From positions 43,805 through 107,804 of the forward strand of contig JAQNDB010000244.1 in the NCBI GenBank assembly GCA_029204045.2: a stretch of DNA of 64,000 nt, read 5' to 3'. Made by a program: the position numbers and the translations under genes. Positions 46,654 to 58,202 of this stretch are shown here, piece by piece. Each line of letters opens with the position of its first letter. Position 1 is the stretch's first letter. Below the pieces are notes generated by a model, which saw nothing but the letters and a program-made list of their open reading frames with translations, was not told the DNA's origin and did not search any database. The DNA is from Tillandsia leiboldiana (lineage: Eukaryota; Streptophyta; Magnoliopsida; Poales; Bromeliaceae).

Positions 46654-46985
46654 TGTTGGTCTTGACCCCAGGAGAACCCTTAGAAGCAAATACTTTGTAA
46701 CTTCCTGCCCAATGAGGATGTGAAGACTTAGTTGTCTTATGTGTTGGCCATTTATTTATGGGTTAAATAGGTCCAACTTCTTGCCTCGTGACAATAGGCC
46801 CAGGAGACTAATAGGTTGAGTTGCGTGAGCCTAATAAGTTGAGTGGGGTTGCGGTCCACAACAGACCTAACGGCAAGAGACCCAACAGTAGACCCAACGT
46901 CCAGGTGGGTTGAGTCCGGTCGAGATCCGTGGCGCTGTGTTTGTACGCTTTAAGTGTATTGGTTGCGTATCTCTAAAGGCTCGAG
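46654..46985 (+). other. Filler in place of integrase core in element E
   Basis: Non-coding and closely similar to 29393-29760 of D, base for base over long stretches. Its origin is not recognised. Confidence 0.72.
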
Positions 46986-47356
46986 CTTTTGGGATTAATG
47001 GTTGGCGCAAACGATCCGACATTCGGGATCTTGGAGCGCGTAGGCCCGGTGGCATACCGGTTGGCCCTACCGCCAAACCTCGAAACGGGTACACAACGTG
47101 GTTCACGACCCGATTCTCTGAAAATACCTCCTCGACCCGTCTCACCTCCTCGATGTCTCTGCCGTCGAGTTATGTGAGGACTTGAGCTTCGAGGAAGCGC
47201 CGACATGGATACTGGCACGGGAGGAGAAGAAACTGCGCAACCGGACAATCCCCTACGTAAAGGTGCAATGGAGTAACCATAAGGAGCGCGAGGCGACTTG
47301 GGAACTTGAGACGAAAATGAAAGAGTGTTTCCCTGAGATGTTTAGCGAGGGTTGAG
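46986..47356 (+). pseudogene. Element E integrase C-terminal module
   Basis: FGILERVGPVAYRLALPPNL (46989 frame) is the GPY/F-type region of chromovirus integrases. Other frames then give VHNVVHDPIL, EDLSFEEAPTWILAREEKKL, RNRTIPYVKVQWSNHKEREA and ELETKMKECFPEMFSEG with a TGA at 47354-47356. The last stretch is the conserved C-terminal chromodomain-like module thought to steer integration to heterochromatin. At least two frameshifts separate the parts. Confidence 0.8.
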
Positions 47357-47360
47357 GGTA

Positions 47361-47397
47361 AGTTTCGAGGACGAAACTTCTTTTAAGGGGTGTGTGG
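47361..47397 (+). other. Polypurine tract of element E
   Basis: AGTTTCGAGGACGAAACTTC followed by TTTTAAGGGGTGTGTGG, directly before the LTR start TGTAATATCAC at 47398. Confidence 0.88.
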
Positions 47398-49840
47398 TGT
47401 AATATCACAACTTTTAGTGTAACGTTTTACCCTCCTGCTAATAGAGTATAAGTTAGAGGAAACCGAATTATCGAGTTCTCTCTAGTTGACTAACACACGG
47501 TGCGGGTATTTTTTGGTGATAGAGGTTGAAAAATGATGAACGGCGGTGCAATCAGATCTAAAATCCGACTTACGGATCTCCCGGAATGGGGTTTTTAAGG
47601 TCACGGTAACTTAGCGCGCATCAGAATCCGTGCAAAAGATCTGGCACGCTTTTCGAGAAATTTTGATATTATCTCGTGGGAATAGGTATTTATTGTTAAA
47701 TAATAAATATCCGCATATGGGGTTTTTCCTTTTTACGTACGTACGAAAAGGAAAAATAAAATAAAATAAAAGAAAATAAATTGATAATAAAAAGATAATT
47801 ATACCCCATCTACCGAAAGGAAAACCCTAGTTTTAAAGGATCGCCTCCTCAAATATTTTCCTTTTGTGCATGCCGGAAACCAAACAAACCCTAATTCGGA
47901 GAGAGATGAGAGAAAAGAAGAGAAAACCCTAACCGAAGGAGAAAAGAAGGAAAGAAGGAGAAAGCGGAGGGACCCGATCGCCCCGATTGACGTGCCGGAG
48001 ACCGGAGAACGAGATGCCATCATCTACGGGGAGCGGATCCGGATCCCCAACGCCGCGAGGGACAAGATCGAATCTTTGTTTCCGATAGATCGAGGTTAGT
48101 GATCGTTATTTCTCTTCCGTCGGTCCGATCGTGGGTTTTTCCGTGTCCTTTGGAGATCGTTTTAATCGGTACATTGATCACGGGTTTTTTATTTTGGTTT
48201 TGATCAATGTTTTGTTCGTGTTCTTGACCGGGTTTTATCGATGGTTTTTAATCGGTCTTGATCGGAGGTTTGATCGGGTTTCCGATCGATGTTTTGTTTG
48301 GTCTCCGATCAATGGTTTTATCGTTGGAGCGATCCAGGGTTTTTAGTTGGGTGTTTCGTCGGAGCATGGGGGAGTTAACGGGAGGCCGCCGCCGCCGTTG
48401 TTAAACGGGAGGCCACCGCCGCCGTTATCATGTTCGCGGGGTCGTCGCCGGAGCCGCGCGGGGGCGAAAACGGAAAAGAAAACGCGAAACGGGGTGTTAC
48501 TATTCACCCCGTACAACCTCCTCAGCCCGCGGTCCACGGCCTGGGCGTGCACCCGGCGCACGCCCCCGCCGCCCGGAGGGGCAGACCCGGTGCACGCCTC
48601 CGTGAGCCAGCCTGCCTACTGCTGCGCGGTGCACGCTCGAGGCGTGCACCCGTCGCACGCATCCGCGGCCCTAGGGCGCAGACCCGGCGCACGCCTCCAT
48701 GCGCCGGCCTGGCCCGCGAAGCGCGGTGCACGCTTCAGCGTGCACCCGGTGCGCGACGCCGCCGCCTGAAGCTGTAGACCCGGTGCGCGCCATCGCCGTG
48801 CTCGGCCCGACCCATCCCGCTTGGGTGCATGCTTCCTGGGTGAGCCCGGTTTGCGCACGCAGCCGCCCGATGTGCAGACCCGGTCCACGCCTGGTCCGTG
48901 CACCACCCGTCAGCCCGGAAGTCCGGTAGCTCCGTTTTGGTCCGTATTTCACCGTTTTGAGCGCCGTTTTCACCGTTGGGATCACCATTTCCGCCGTTTT
49001 CTTAGCATGTCTACTCGGGGTCATCTAAGCCACCGTTTCGCCATGTCATGTGCTAGTTTCGCCGTCGCTCCGCGCCTGGACAAAATCGTCGGGGTCACGC
49101 CGTCGGGCCCTTTTCTCATCGTTTTCGCCGTCGGGGTTTTCTCGGCTTGACCGTTGACGTCCCGAGTTGGCTACTGGTTGAGAAATTGGGTTTTGTTGGA
49201 TTTCCATTAGCGGATTTGAGTTCCGATGGAGTTCTCGATGATATAGTCGCGGTCCGGTTGTTGTTAACCATCGGTTTTACCGTCGGAGATCCGGTTTGAT
49301 CTGAGTTTTACGGTTTTGCTTGATAGTTTTGACTCGATGATTTTTGATTGACGACGCGGTCCGCTTGGCATAGTGATTTCAGTTTTTCATTGGTTTATTA
49401 TTTTGGAATGGAAGGGATTCATGTTACAGTGGTCGGGACCACTGATTTTGCCTATTTAGGGTAAAGTGTTAAATTGTGCTCCTTGTTATTTTATTAGGCC
49501 GCGTGAAGTTCTGATTGCTTAGGAGGGTCACGGGCGCGGTCGTTTATCTTCGTTTCAGGTGGGTACCCTTGTTGTGTTTTGAAGTGTGGTTTCATTTAGT
49601 AATATGTGAAAGTAGAGTAGAGGTGCAAATTGTTATTGTCTAACCCCTTTTTCGCATTAGTATCCCTCTTTTTACTATCTGTTGCGACTAAGCGTCGCGG
49701 TCTCTATGTTACACAATGGCTGCAGTCATTCTGCTCAAGTTTTGCTTACACGTACACAGGCGGTTTGGCCACCGCATGGGAGTACTTTTCCGGAGAAGTG
49801 GTCTGATTGACCCGTTTACCTGAGGTCCCCGGACATGGCA
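47398..49840 (+). repeat. Element E 3' LTR, interrupted by F
   Basis: It starts TGTAATATCACAACTTTTAG and aligns with 1-1488 of the 5' LTR from 48354 on. The last ~740 bp lie beyond F, outside the window. The first ~950 bp, unseen in the 5' copy, hold TACGTACGTACG (47734-47745) and a stretch dense in GATCG/CGATC (48060-48340). The GC-rich block and the start of the 33-bp array follow. Confidence 0.9.
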
Positions 49841-51952
49841 TGTCACACCCCGGGTGTAAACCAGAACCCGGGCTTGTCCACAGATCCGCCGTGCACACGG
49901 TATTTCCTGTGTACACGAAGCGCTGGTAACCTGCTCAAATATAAATGAAATAATAAAGGAGCATAAAAGCAGAGCTAAACTAAAACTAGTACATCTCAGA
50001 CAAATGCTGGAAATAAAAGTACAACATAACTCTCAAATATACATGTGTCTCTCCCAGCTCACGAAATAAATACATCCAGCTGGCCGAAGCCAGACCCAAA
50101 ATAAAAGGAAAAGTACAACCGTCTGAGTGTACCGGGGATACATCAAAACTACTGAACTCGGTATCAGGGGAGTAGCTAGCTAATCAGCAATCCTCTTACG
50201 TCGATCCTGGGCAGGGGGTCCCGCAGCTCCAGCAGAGGACTCTACAAAACAACGGGGAAAAGAAAAGGGAAAACAGTGGGGGTGAGAACTACTATAAAAA
50301 CAGTAGCCTCCCCTAGTGGGTAAACCTCAAACTTAGACATGCCCACTAGGACTACCAGAGGCGAAAAATAAAACAAAGGTGGTAAGCTATAAGTAAAACT
50401 ACTGATGAAAAAGCTACCACTAATATGCCTCTAAAATGCCCAGCTAAAAGAATAGCTAAAAGTATGCATCAGAATGTCAAAGTCAGACTGACCAAACCCA
50501 ATCAATACACCAGTAAACACTGGTACTGCCTGCTCTGCTATCAACTCAAGAACCCAGTATCTGATCGGCACACGGCACGATCCCAAGTATCCAATCGACC
50601 GGCACACGGCTTGGCCCTAAGCCTACTCCGGAGTGGCACTCGAGGGGAGCGACCCACACGAGTAAAGTATGTAACCATAAGTATCTGATATAGCAGGACT
50701 GGATCAAGACTCTAAGTAAGTGGGTAAGACCATGCACTAAGGTAGCACGATCCCTCACCTCCAATCTGATGCAATAATATTAATAATAATAATCCGGTCA
50801 ACCGCCCACAATCCGCGGTTGCCGCAAAACCCAACCATCAATCCCCATCCGTCCCAAACTCTGAATATCTGACTACACTATCCCAGACCCCGCTCGAACC
50901 CGAGCACACTGTCCCCTAAGACTAGACAACAGGAGAAAGAAATAAAAACCATGGTTTCTCCTAAGTCAATTCCAGCATGATAGTGTAGCAGAAAAATGTG
51001 GCCTATCTAGGTGACCATACAAGCATGCAAAAGTGCTTTACTTAATAACATGATTTCAGATATTCTAATTCTTACAAAATTAAAGTATTCTATCTCATGA
51101 ATATCCACTGTACCAAGTTGCCATAAGCCGGTCTCTATACATGCATAAGATGTCCCAAGATACATACAACATAGAATGGTTTAGTAAAAATACTCCCAAG
51201 GGGTTTAGACAATATACCCTATGCAAGAATTAACATTTAATTTATATTTAATCCTCTAGAGATGCAAGGGCTAACATAAGTCCAATTCCCAATTAAGCAA
51301 GCCCTATGTATTCCACTGGTGTATTAGCAATGTAGTAAAGGACTAGCTCCAATATGCCTAGTGGGTTGTCACAAGTAGGAGGATTACAACGGTACCCACC
51401 TCGAGCGCTAAATCCCTGTCCAAAAGTGAAACCCACGCTCGATCCAAACAGTCACCACAACACTGCACAACATACCCCAAAAGAGTATACATAAATAAAA
51501 CATATAATATTCCATCAAAATCTGCCCAATTTACAGCAGCCCAAAGTTTCACTGTTTTCACCTGTGAAAAATGCCCGGAAAATTGCAAGAAAAATACTGC
51601 CACGATCCTCGCGACGAACCCGTCGAAACGAGTACCTGCACGCTCAATTCTGAGTTTCCTACGCTGAGATATAAATTCGGCAAGGGAAACACCCCAAACA
51701 AAACTGTACAAAATTTCAGTGTCCACGAACTCAGGGAGAAGACGATTTTTACCTTCGAAAAATATTCAGAAAATTTCCAGAAAATTCGAGGGCGTTCCTT
51801 GCGTCGTGTAGATGAAAAATGCCTACTGAATCGCCTCGATCCAACGTCTGTGCGAAAAGATACAGCTAGAACACCGCAGTGCTGTCCAAAACTCCGCGAA
51901 GAAAAAGGGGTCAAATGGAAGCTCGGAAAACTCCAAGGTCAGCATGGAAAAC
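49841..51952 (-). mobile_element. Element F: B-family LTR, minus strand, interrupted by G
   Basis: It starts TGTCACACCCCGGG. Reversed, it matches B's LTR in order: U5 end, ACTCGTGTGGGTCGCTCC region (about 50640-50665), the GGCGGTTGACCGG unit near 50790 and the GTGAAAA-rich part near 51550. It is cut by element G at 51953, and the rest lies beyond the window. The candidate TSD is TGGCA (49836-49840), not verifiable here. Whether F is a solo LTR or a full element cannot be decided. Confidence 0.78.
49881..49917 (-). promoter_or_regulatory. U5 stem-loop and GGCGGATCTG motif of F
   Basis: On the minus strand CGTGTACAC pairs with GTGTGCACG (one G-U wobble) and GGCGGATCTG follows directly (49881-49890). 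Confidence 0.55.
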
Positions 51953-52178
51953 TATTACGGAATTTGAGTTGGCGTATTTCGTGAAATCGGTTAAGTCTTG
52001 AAGATTGAAGATGAAAAAGTTGGATCATTTACCTCAATCTCAAGAAAGAAGAATTCAAATGGATCAGGTACGTTTTTCTAAAGAATTTTGATGATCCAAA
52101 TACTTAGTATAGTGTAGAAACACTTGGACGAATTTTTGATTGCATAAAAATCAAAAACTGGGCATTTTACATGTTCAG

Positions 52179-52473
52179 AGTCCGGACCGTGGATCTCAGT
52201 CTGGACCCCGAACGTAGGTTTGTTCATGTGCAATTCCAGTCCGGACCTTGGAAATTTCAGTCCGGACCCCGAACGTGGAATTGTTGAAATTGCATGAACA
52301 GTCCGGACCGTGGATTGCAGTCCGGACCCCGAATGTCGTCTTTTCTGGAAAAAGTCTGTTTCGCTGAAGCAGTCCGGACCGTCAATTCCAGTCCGGACTG
52401 TCGTCCTGTAAAATTCCAGAATTGGTTAGTTTTTTATGCTTATCTTCTTCCAATGGTTTCTAACCTATAAATA
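52179..52473 (+). promoter_or_regulatory. G LTR promoter: TCCGGA palindrome array and TATA box
   Basis: TCCGGA occurs seven times between 52181 and 52400, mostly as AGTCCGGACC, in pairs about 20-40 bp apart. TATAAATA lies at 52466-52473 with CAATGG 15 bp upstream. Sireviruses are known for repeated CG-centred palindromes upstream of the core promoter, so this fits the genus. Confidence 0.7.
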
Positions 52474-52730
52474 GACCCTATGATTCATCTTTTAGGGTAA
52501 CGCGAAAAATACGACCGAAATAGAAAAATCCACATATAGAGAAGAAAGGAAATACTAGATTTAATTCTATGTTTCTTCATCTATATTATTAATTTGATTC
52601 TAGGTTTTCCAAACTCAGATTTTGAGTAGAATCAAATTAATGAATACTTAGATGATATTTCCGATCTATTTCTAATCTAAGTATTCGGCGGATCATCACC
52701 ACCCAAAAACAACGATTTTCCCAAAATCGG

Positions 52731-52912
52731 CGCGTGGACTCGCGTGGCCTTGTGGATTCAAGGTGCAACCGCTCTCGTGGATTCGGAGCGAGGTACGTTC
52801 GTGGATTCGAAGCGTGCTACTGGGTGAAGACCGTGGATTCGGTCGGACGTCGTGGACTCGACGTTGGACGCCATGGATTCGGCGTTGGGCGCTGATCGTG
52901 GATTCGAGAAGC
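52731..52912 (+). repeat. Array of eight hairpins with constant TGGATT loop in G LTR
   Basis: Loops TGGATT (or TGGACT) at 52735, 52753, 52778, 52802, 52834, 52853, 52874 and 52899 are each flanked by complementary arms that differ between units: CCTTG/CAAGG, GACCG/CGGTC, ACGTCG/CGACGT, and CGCTC/GAGCG with a bulge. The array lies downstream of the TATA box, so it is expected in the RNA. Confidence 0.75.
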
Positions 52913-53207
52913 GTTGCGGAGCGAGCGGAGAAGATCTACTAGGAGCGTATGGAAAAGGTTGAGTCGTCTGTGAGTACGGTATATCACCTTGTACGTGTTT
53001 AATTCTAGTGGATTTCGCCGTGTTATCGGTCCCGTTGTTTTTACTCCGGTTTGGAGTTTTTCCACGTAAAAATCTTGCGTGTTGTTTTTATTTCCGCATT
53101 GGGTTTTATTGCGCAATGATTTTTTGAGTGTTTAACGTTTACACCTATTCACCCCCCTCTAGGTGTTTTTTTCCCTATTTAGATCCAATTATACATAACC
53201 CAACAAG

Positions 53208-53220
53208 TGGTATCGGAGCG
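53208..53220 (+). other. Primer binding site of element G
   Basis: TGGTATCGGAGCG two bases after the LTR end, close to the initiator-Met tRNA complement. Confidence 0.85.
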
Positions 53221-53238
53221 GGAATAGGGTTGTAAACA

Positions 53239-55656
53239 ATGGTTGAAGGTGGAAACATCAACAGACCTCCGTTATTCGATGGAACAAATTATGCCTATTG
53301 GAAAGTACGGATGAAAGCCTTTTTAATTTCCATCGACGAACGGGTGTGGCAATCAATTGAATTAGGATGGTCTAATCCAACTGAAATTATTGCTGATGTT
53401 CGCACCATCAAACCAAGGTCGAAATGGACCAAGGAAGAGATTGATTTATCTTCTTACAATGGCAAAGGAATTAATGCTTTATTTAATGCCTTGTCACAAA
53501 CTGAATTCTCTCGCGTCTCGGCATGTGAGACTGCGAAAGAAATCTGGGATGTTCTTCAAGTTACACATGAGGGAACTAACCTTGTGAAGATTCAAAAACT
53601 GCAAATGCTTACGAGCAAGTTTGACTCTATTTTCATGGCAGAAAATGAATCTTTCACAGACTACTATACACGATTGCAAGACATAGTAAACACATGTGCT
53701 AACTTGGGAGAGAAAATTCCAGAATTTAAAATTGTAAGAAAAATTTTAAGAACTCTTCCTGAATGATTTCGATCCAAGGTTACGGCCATTGAAACTATTA
53801 AACCCCCGGACGAAATCCGTGTAGAAGAATTAGTTGGGTCATTACAAACTTATGAAATGACATTTCCTACTAACTATTCTTCTGGAAAAGCATCCTCTTC
53901 TAAGTCTTCAGGTTATGCGTTGAAAACAACAAAAGAAGAAGACGCGGATTCATCCTCCTCAGACGATGACGAGAACCTATCTATGGAGGACTTTGAGAAG
54001 CAGCTTGCTCTCTTGACAAGAAATTTTCGCCGAAACTTCCGAAGGGGTAATTCAAGTAAAACTTCATCCTCCGGAAAGTGGAAAAAGGGCAAAGGTTTTT
54101 CAAGCCAAAAGTCAAGAAAGAAAGAAAGTGTTTCAAAGGATAAGAAAAGCTCAGAAGGACAAGTCCAATGCTTCAAGTGCCGAGGATACGGCCATATCTC
54201 AACGGAGTGTCCAAATAAGAATCCGTCCAAGAAGAAGGCGATGCAAGCCGTCACTTGGGACGACACCTCAACGTCAAATGAGTCATCTTCAAGTGATGAA
54301 GAGAACAACGCAACGACATTCCACGCGTCCACATCTTCACCCTTCATGTGCTTAATGGCAAGTACATCCGACTCACTGTCCAACCTCACTGTTGAAAAGA
54401 TTGCAACGGACGATGAATCGGATAATTCGGAAGGTGAAGACTTTGCTCTTGCCTACCATAAGCTTTTGCGGGATTCAAAGAAACTGGCAAAGCAAAACAA
54501 GAGTTTGAGAGGGAGATTGCAGGATCTCGATGAAGAAGCAAAAAGGGCATCTTCTCTCTCAAACGCTCTTGAAGTGGAAAGGGATAATCTGATTAAAGCA
54601 AATGTTTCCCTTCAAGAGTCCAATGAGCAATTCGAGAAGAATTATGTGGATATGGTGAACAAAGCGAATTACTTCTTGAAGCTCTACGGCGAGGCTCGAC
54701 AGGAAAAATTGGAAATGACGGAGACCATTTTCCAACTCAAGGATGATCTAAAGCAATTTTCTTCTGGAAGAAGTAAGTTGGATAAGCTACTTGGTCTTGG
54801 TCAAACAAATCGGTTCGGCCTCGGATACACTCAAACTGGAGACATTCCTAGTTCGAGTGGGACAGTCTTTGTGCCCCAGTCGGTATCTCCTCCTCCGACA
54901 CCGGAATTGACGACAAACGACGACAACAAACCTACTTCCCCCTCTTCGGGATCGTCTAGAACAAAGGTATGTTTTCGTTGTGGTTATGCAGGGCACATAA
55001 GAAGAAATTGCAAGAATGGAGCGCAAAGATCAAATCAAGCATATCTTGCAATTACTACCAATGAGTTCATTTCCCGCAAATCAAAGAAGGATCTTTCAAA
55101 AGGAAAGAACATCGGTAGTTCATCAAACAAGACGACGACAAGGAAAAGCAATGGATCAATCAAGACGCTTTCACCAAAGGTATCAACTTCACAATCATTT
55201 CCGACGTACACCAAAACTCGAAAGGTTTGGGTACACAAAGGTGAAATCTTCCCTTGTCTTGTTACTAATATTTCCTTGCATGCATATGATAATTCGTCTT
55301 GGTGTCTGGATAGCAGTTGTTCCCGTCACATGACCGGTGACAAAAACTGCTTTCAAAATTTTGAGAAAATCTCCGGAGGACTTGTAGTTTTCGGAGACGG
55401 TCAGTCTTCCAAAATTGTTGGAAAAGGAACAGTAGCTATTCCAGATGGCCCGATTCTGAATAATGTGTTATTTGTTGAAGGCCTTAAGACTAACCTCATA
55501 AGTATCAGTCAACTTTGTGACAATGGTTTTTCAGTTAATTTTTCATCTGTTGAATGTGTTGTAACTGATAAGGACCATGTTTTCTTTTTAAAGGGGGTTA
55601 GATCTGAAAAAATTGTTATGTTGTTCCCAATAAAATTTCTGAAAACTGTAACTTAG
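53239..55656 (+). pseudogene. gag: Element G gag and protease (one stop, one active-site change)
   Basis: An ATG at 53239, 34 bp after the LTR, opens one frame through 55656 with a single TGA at 53764-53766 (context LPE-stop-FRSKV, probably CGA originally). Motifs in order: PPLFDGTNYAYWKVRM (copia Gag start, DUF4219/UBN2-type), ACETAKEIWDVL and LQMLTSKFDSI; an acidic Ser-rich linker; first knuckle CFKCRGYGHISTEC; Ser-rich region; a predicted coiled coil (about 54460-54760); second knuckle CFRCGYAGHIRRNC; then protease with WCLDSSCSRHMTG at 55300. The copia consensus there is DSGCSRHMTG, so the catalytic Asp-Ser-Gly has become Asp-Ser-Ser. About 805 codons. Gag builds the particle and the protease cuts the polyprotein. 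Confidence 0.9.
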
Positions 55657-57789
55657 CCTCTTTGAATAATGAAACACTTAGGCATGAAAGGCTAGGTCAC
55701 ATAAATTTTAAACTTGCTAGAATTTCAAACAAAGACGTGGTCAAGGGGGTTCCAAAACTTTCACTTAAACAAAACATTGTGTGTGGTGGTTGCCAAAAGG
55801 GAAAACAATCCAGGACTGCACACAAGAACTTGAACCACGTTGGTACTAAACGGCCTTTGGAACTATTGCACATGGATTTAATGGGGCCAACACGTCAACC
55901 ATCTTTGGGAGGTAAATGGTATATTTTCTTATTGGTTGATGATTTCTCTAGATACTCATGGGTAGCATTTTTAAAAGAGAAAGCTGATACTTTTGATTTT
56001 TTTCACGAGATTTGCCATCGTATTATGATTGAAAAGAATGAAAAGATCATTCGTGTTAGAAGTGATAGAGGTGGAGAATTCATAAATTCTAAATTCATTG
56101 ATTTTTGCACTTCCAATGGCATTAAACATGAATTCTCAGCACCCTATACACCTCAACAGAATGGTGTAGTCGAGCGCAAAAACAGGGTTGTACAAGAGAA
56201 GGTACGTGTTATGCTTCATAGCCGGAATTTACCGTTATATTTTTGGGCTGAAGCTGTGAACACTGCAGTCTATGTTATTAATCGAGTTTATTTGCGCCCG
56301 GGAACTTTAAATACACCATATGAACTATGGTTTTGTAGAAAACCAAACATCAAATATTTTCGTATCTTTGGGAGTCGGTGTTACATTTTACGTGACCGCG
56401 AAAATCTTGGAAAGTTTGACTCTCGAAGTGACGAATGGATTTTCATGGGTTATTCTACAAACAGTAGAGCATATCGGGTATTTAACTTGGAATCTAAAAC
56501 GATAGTAGAATCTATAAATGTTAAAGTAGATGAAGCTTTCCACTTTGCATCTGATAAATCTACCCTTGATATCTCTCTTGATGATGATGTTCCTGCAAAT
56601 GCATCTTCTCATAACAATTCTTTCGATAATGATGATGCATCTAATGATTCTTCAAGTTTATCTGATGTGCAGGAATCATCTCATGTACCTCTGAGTACTC
56701 CGTTACCTCAAACATTACGCATCTCCAAGGATCATCCGGAATCTAACATTATTGGAGACCCACAAGAAGGAGTCAGGACTCGGAGACAGTTGGTTTGTGG
56801 ATTCGCTTGTTACGTTTCCTTAATCGAACCAAAGAACGTCGATGAAGCTCTTCAGGATGACTACTGGATTAAAGCAATGCAGGAAGAGCTCCATCAGTTT
56901 GAACGAAACAAAGTCTGGGAATTAACGACGCCTCCGAAGCAACACAATGTGATTGGTACTAAATGGATTTTCAAGAACAAAAAAAATGAGGATGGTACCA
57001 TCATCAGGAACAAAGCACGTTTAGTTGCTCAAGGCTACTCTCAAATAGAAGGTATAGACTTTGATGAAACTTTCGCCCCTGTAGCTAGACTCGAGTCCAT
57101 TCGTATCCTATTTGCAATTGCTTGTCATTTTAAAATAAAACTCTTTCAAATGGATGTTAAGAGCGCATTTTTAAATGGGTTTTTAAATGAGGAAGTTTAT
57201 GTGGCTCAACCGAAAGGTTTTGTAGACCTTAAACTACCTAACCATATTTTTCGTTTGAAAAATGCTCTTTACGGTCTAAAACAAGCACCGCGAGCATGGT
57301 ATGAAAGGGTAACGAAGCACCTTTTGGAGAAGGGCTATACTCGAGGGGGAGCAGACAGGACTCTCTTTGTGAAGCATTATCAAAATAACTTCATTGTAGC
57401 ACAAATCTATGTCGATGACATCGTATTTGGTGCAACAAGAGATAATGATGCTTCTAGATTCGCTGAAACCATGGAAAGCGAATTTGAGATGTCCATGATG
57501 GGCGAACTGACATATTTTCTTGGATTACAAGTGAAACAAAGCGACGATGGCATCCATCTGTGTCAATCCAAGTATGCAATGGAGTTGGTCAAAAAGTTTG
57601 GTTTAGAAAATTCTAAAGATTTTCCGACTCCAATGGGAACTAGCAATAAGGGATTAGGAAGTGAATCTCTTAGTGAGAATGTAGACGAGAAACTCTATCG
57701 CAGTATGATTGGAAGTCTACTTTACCTCACGGCTAGTCGCCCGGACATATCCTCTAGTGTTGGGATTTGCGCGAGATATCAATCAGCAC
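55641..57789 (+). pseudogene. pol: Element G pol: integrase and reverse transcriptase, truncated by H
   Basis: This continues G's polyprotein after one frameshift near 55640 (frame 1 to frame 3). Integrase: zinc domain HERLGHINF and CGGCQKGK, then core with HMDLMGP, RSDRGGEF and APYTPQQNGVVERKN, so the DDE triad is intact; followed by the AEAVNTAVYVINR region. RT: EALQDDYWIKAMQEEL, KWIFKNKKNEDG, ARLVAQGYSQ, FQMDVKSAFLNG and the catalytic YVDDIVFGAT, ending SRPDISSSVGICARYQSA. H cuts the frame just before RNase H. The 710-codon frame from 55662 has no other stop, so this is the best-preserved coding region in the window. Confidence 0.93.
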
Positions 57790-58202
57790 TGTAGGTTTTT
57801 ATAGGATCCACAAGGATCTAAATAGGTACTATCAAACAACTAGAGGGGGCGTGAATAGGTGTAATACTTATAAAACTAAATCTCAGTGCAAAATAAAAAC
57901 CAATGCGGAAAATAAAAACAGCACACCAAGATATACGTGGAAACTCCAATCCAGGAGAAAAACCACGGGACCAACACGCAATAACAATCCACTAAGAATA
58001 GAAGAATAACAAGGTGATTACCGACTCCACGGACTCAACCCCTCCTTCAGCTTCTTCGGACCTTGCGCTGACCGGTTGGATATCCACGCAATAACAATCC
58101 CTAAGAAAAGAAGAATAACAAGGTGATTACCGTCTCCACGGATTTAACCCCTCCTTCAATTTCTTGGACCTCGCGCTCCACCGTTTGCACGTCCACTGCG
58201 CA

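Larger units (their letters stand above)
1..49840 (+). mobile_element. Element E: chromovirus-type Ty3/gypsy LTR retrotransposon, outermost element, interrupted
   Basis: This is the oldest layer of the window. Its 5' LTR is cut by the window start and ends at 2227. The PBS, leader and gag start follow; gag resumes at 44421 after element D, and the 3' LTR starts at 47398 and is broken by element F at 49841. With D removed the internal region is about 3.6 kb, shorter than a complete chromovirus because most of reverse transcriptase, RNase H and the integrase core are missing. The order gag, protease remnant, RT/RNase H, integrase and the C-terminal LRNRTIPYVKVQW module identify a Ty3/gypsy chromovirus, probably Tekay/Del type (family knowledge). 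It cannot encode its own replication proteins as it stands. Confidence 0.85.
51953..53205 (+). repeat. Element G 5' LTR
   Basis: The ends were placed by comparison with H: the start TATTACGGAATTTG aligns with TGTTACGGCATTTG and the end CCCAACA lies 2 bp before the PBS, as in H. It contains the TCCGGA palindrome array, TATA box and hairpin array listed below. Confidence 0.8.
51953..57789 (+). mobile_element. Element G: Sirevirus-like Ty1/copia retrotransposon nested in F
   Basis: Parts present are a 5' LTR of about 1.25 kb, a PBS, a long gag with two zinc knuckles, protease, integrase and RT in copia order. It is cut in the RT/RNase H junction by H at 57790. The long gag with a Ser-rich linker and coiled coil, and the LTR design shared with H, fit the Sirevirus (SIRE/Maximus) genus. 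The first LTR bases read TATTACGG where H has TGTTACGG. The candidate TSD is AAAAC (51948-51952); the other copy is out of window. Confidence 0.88.

Noticed and set aside
51571..51984. 137-codon plus-strand frame crossing the F/G boundary
   Set aside because: It runs antisense through F's LTR and into G's LTR start; a chance frame across an insertion junction.
53913..54389. 158-codon minus-strand frame inside G gag
   Set aside because: Shadow of the real gag frame, which carries the zinc knuckle and coiled coil on the plus strand.
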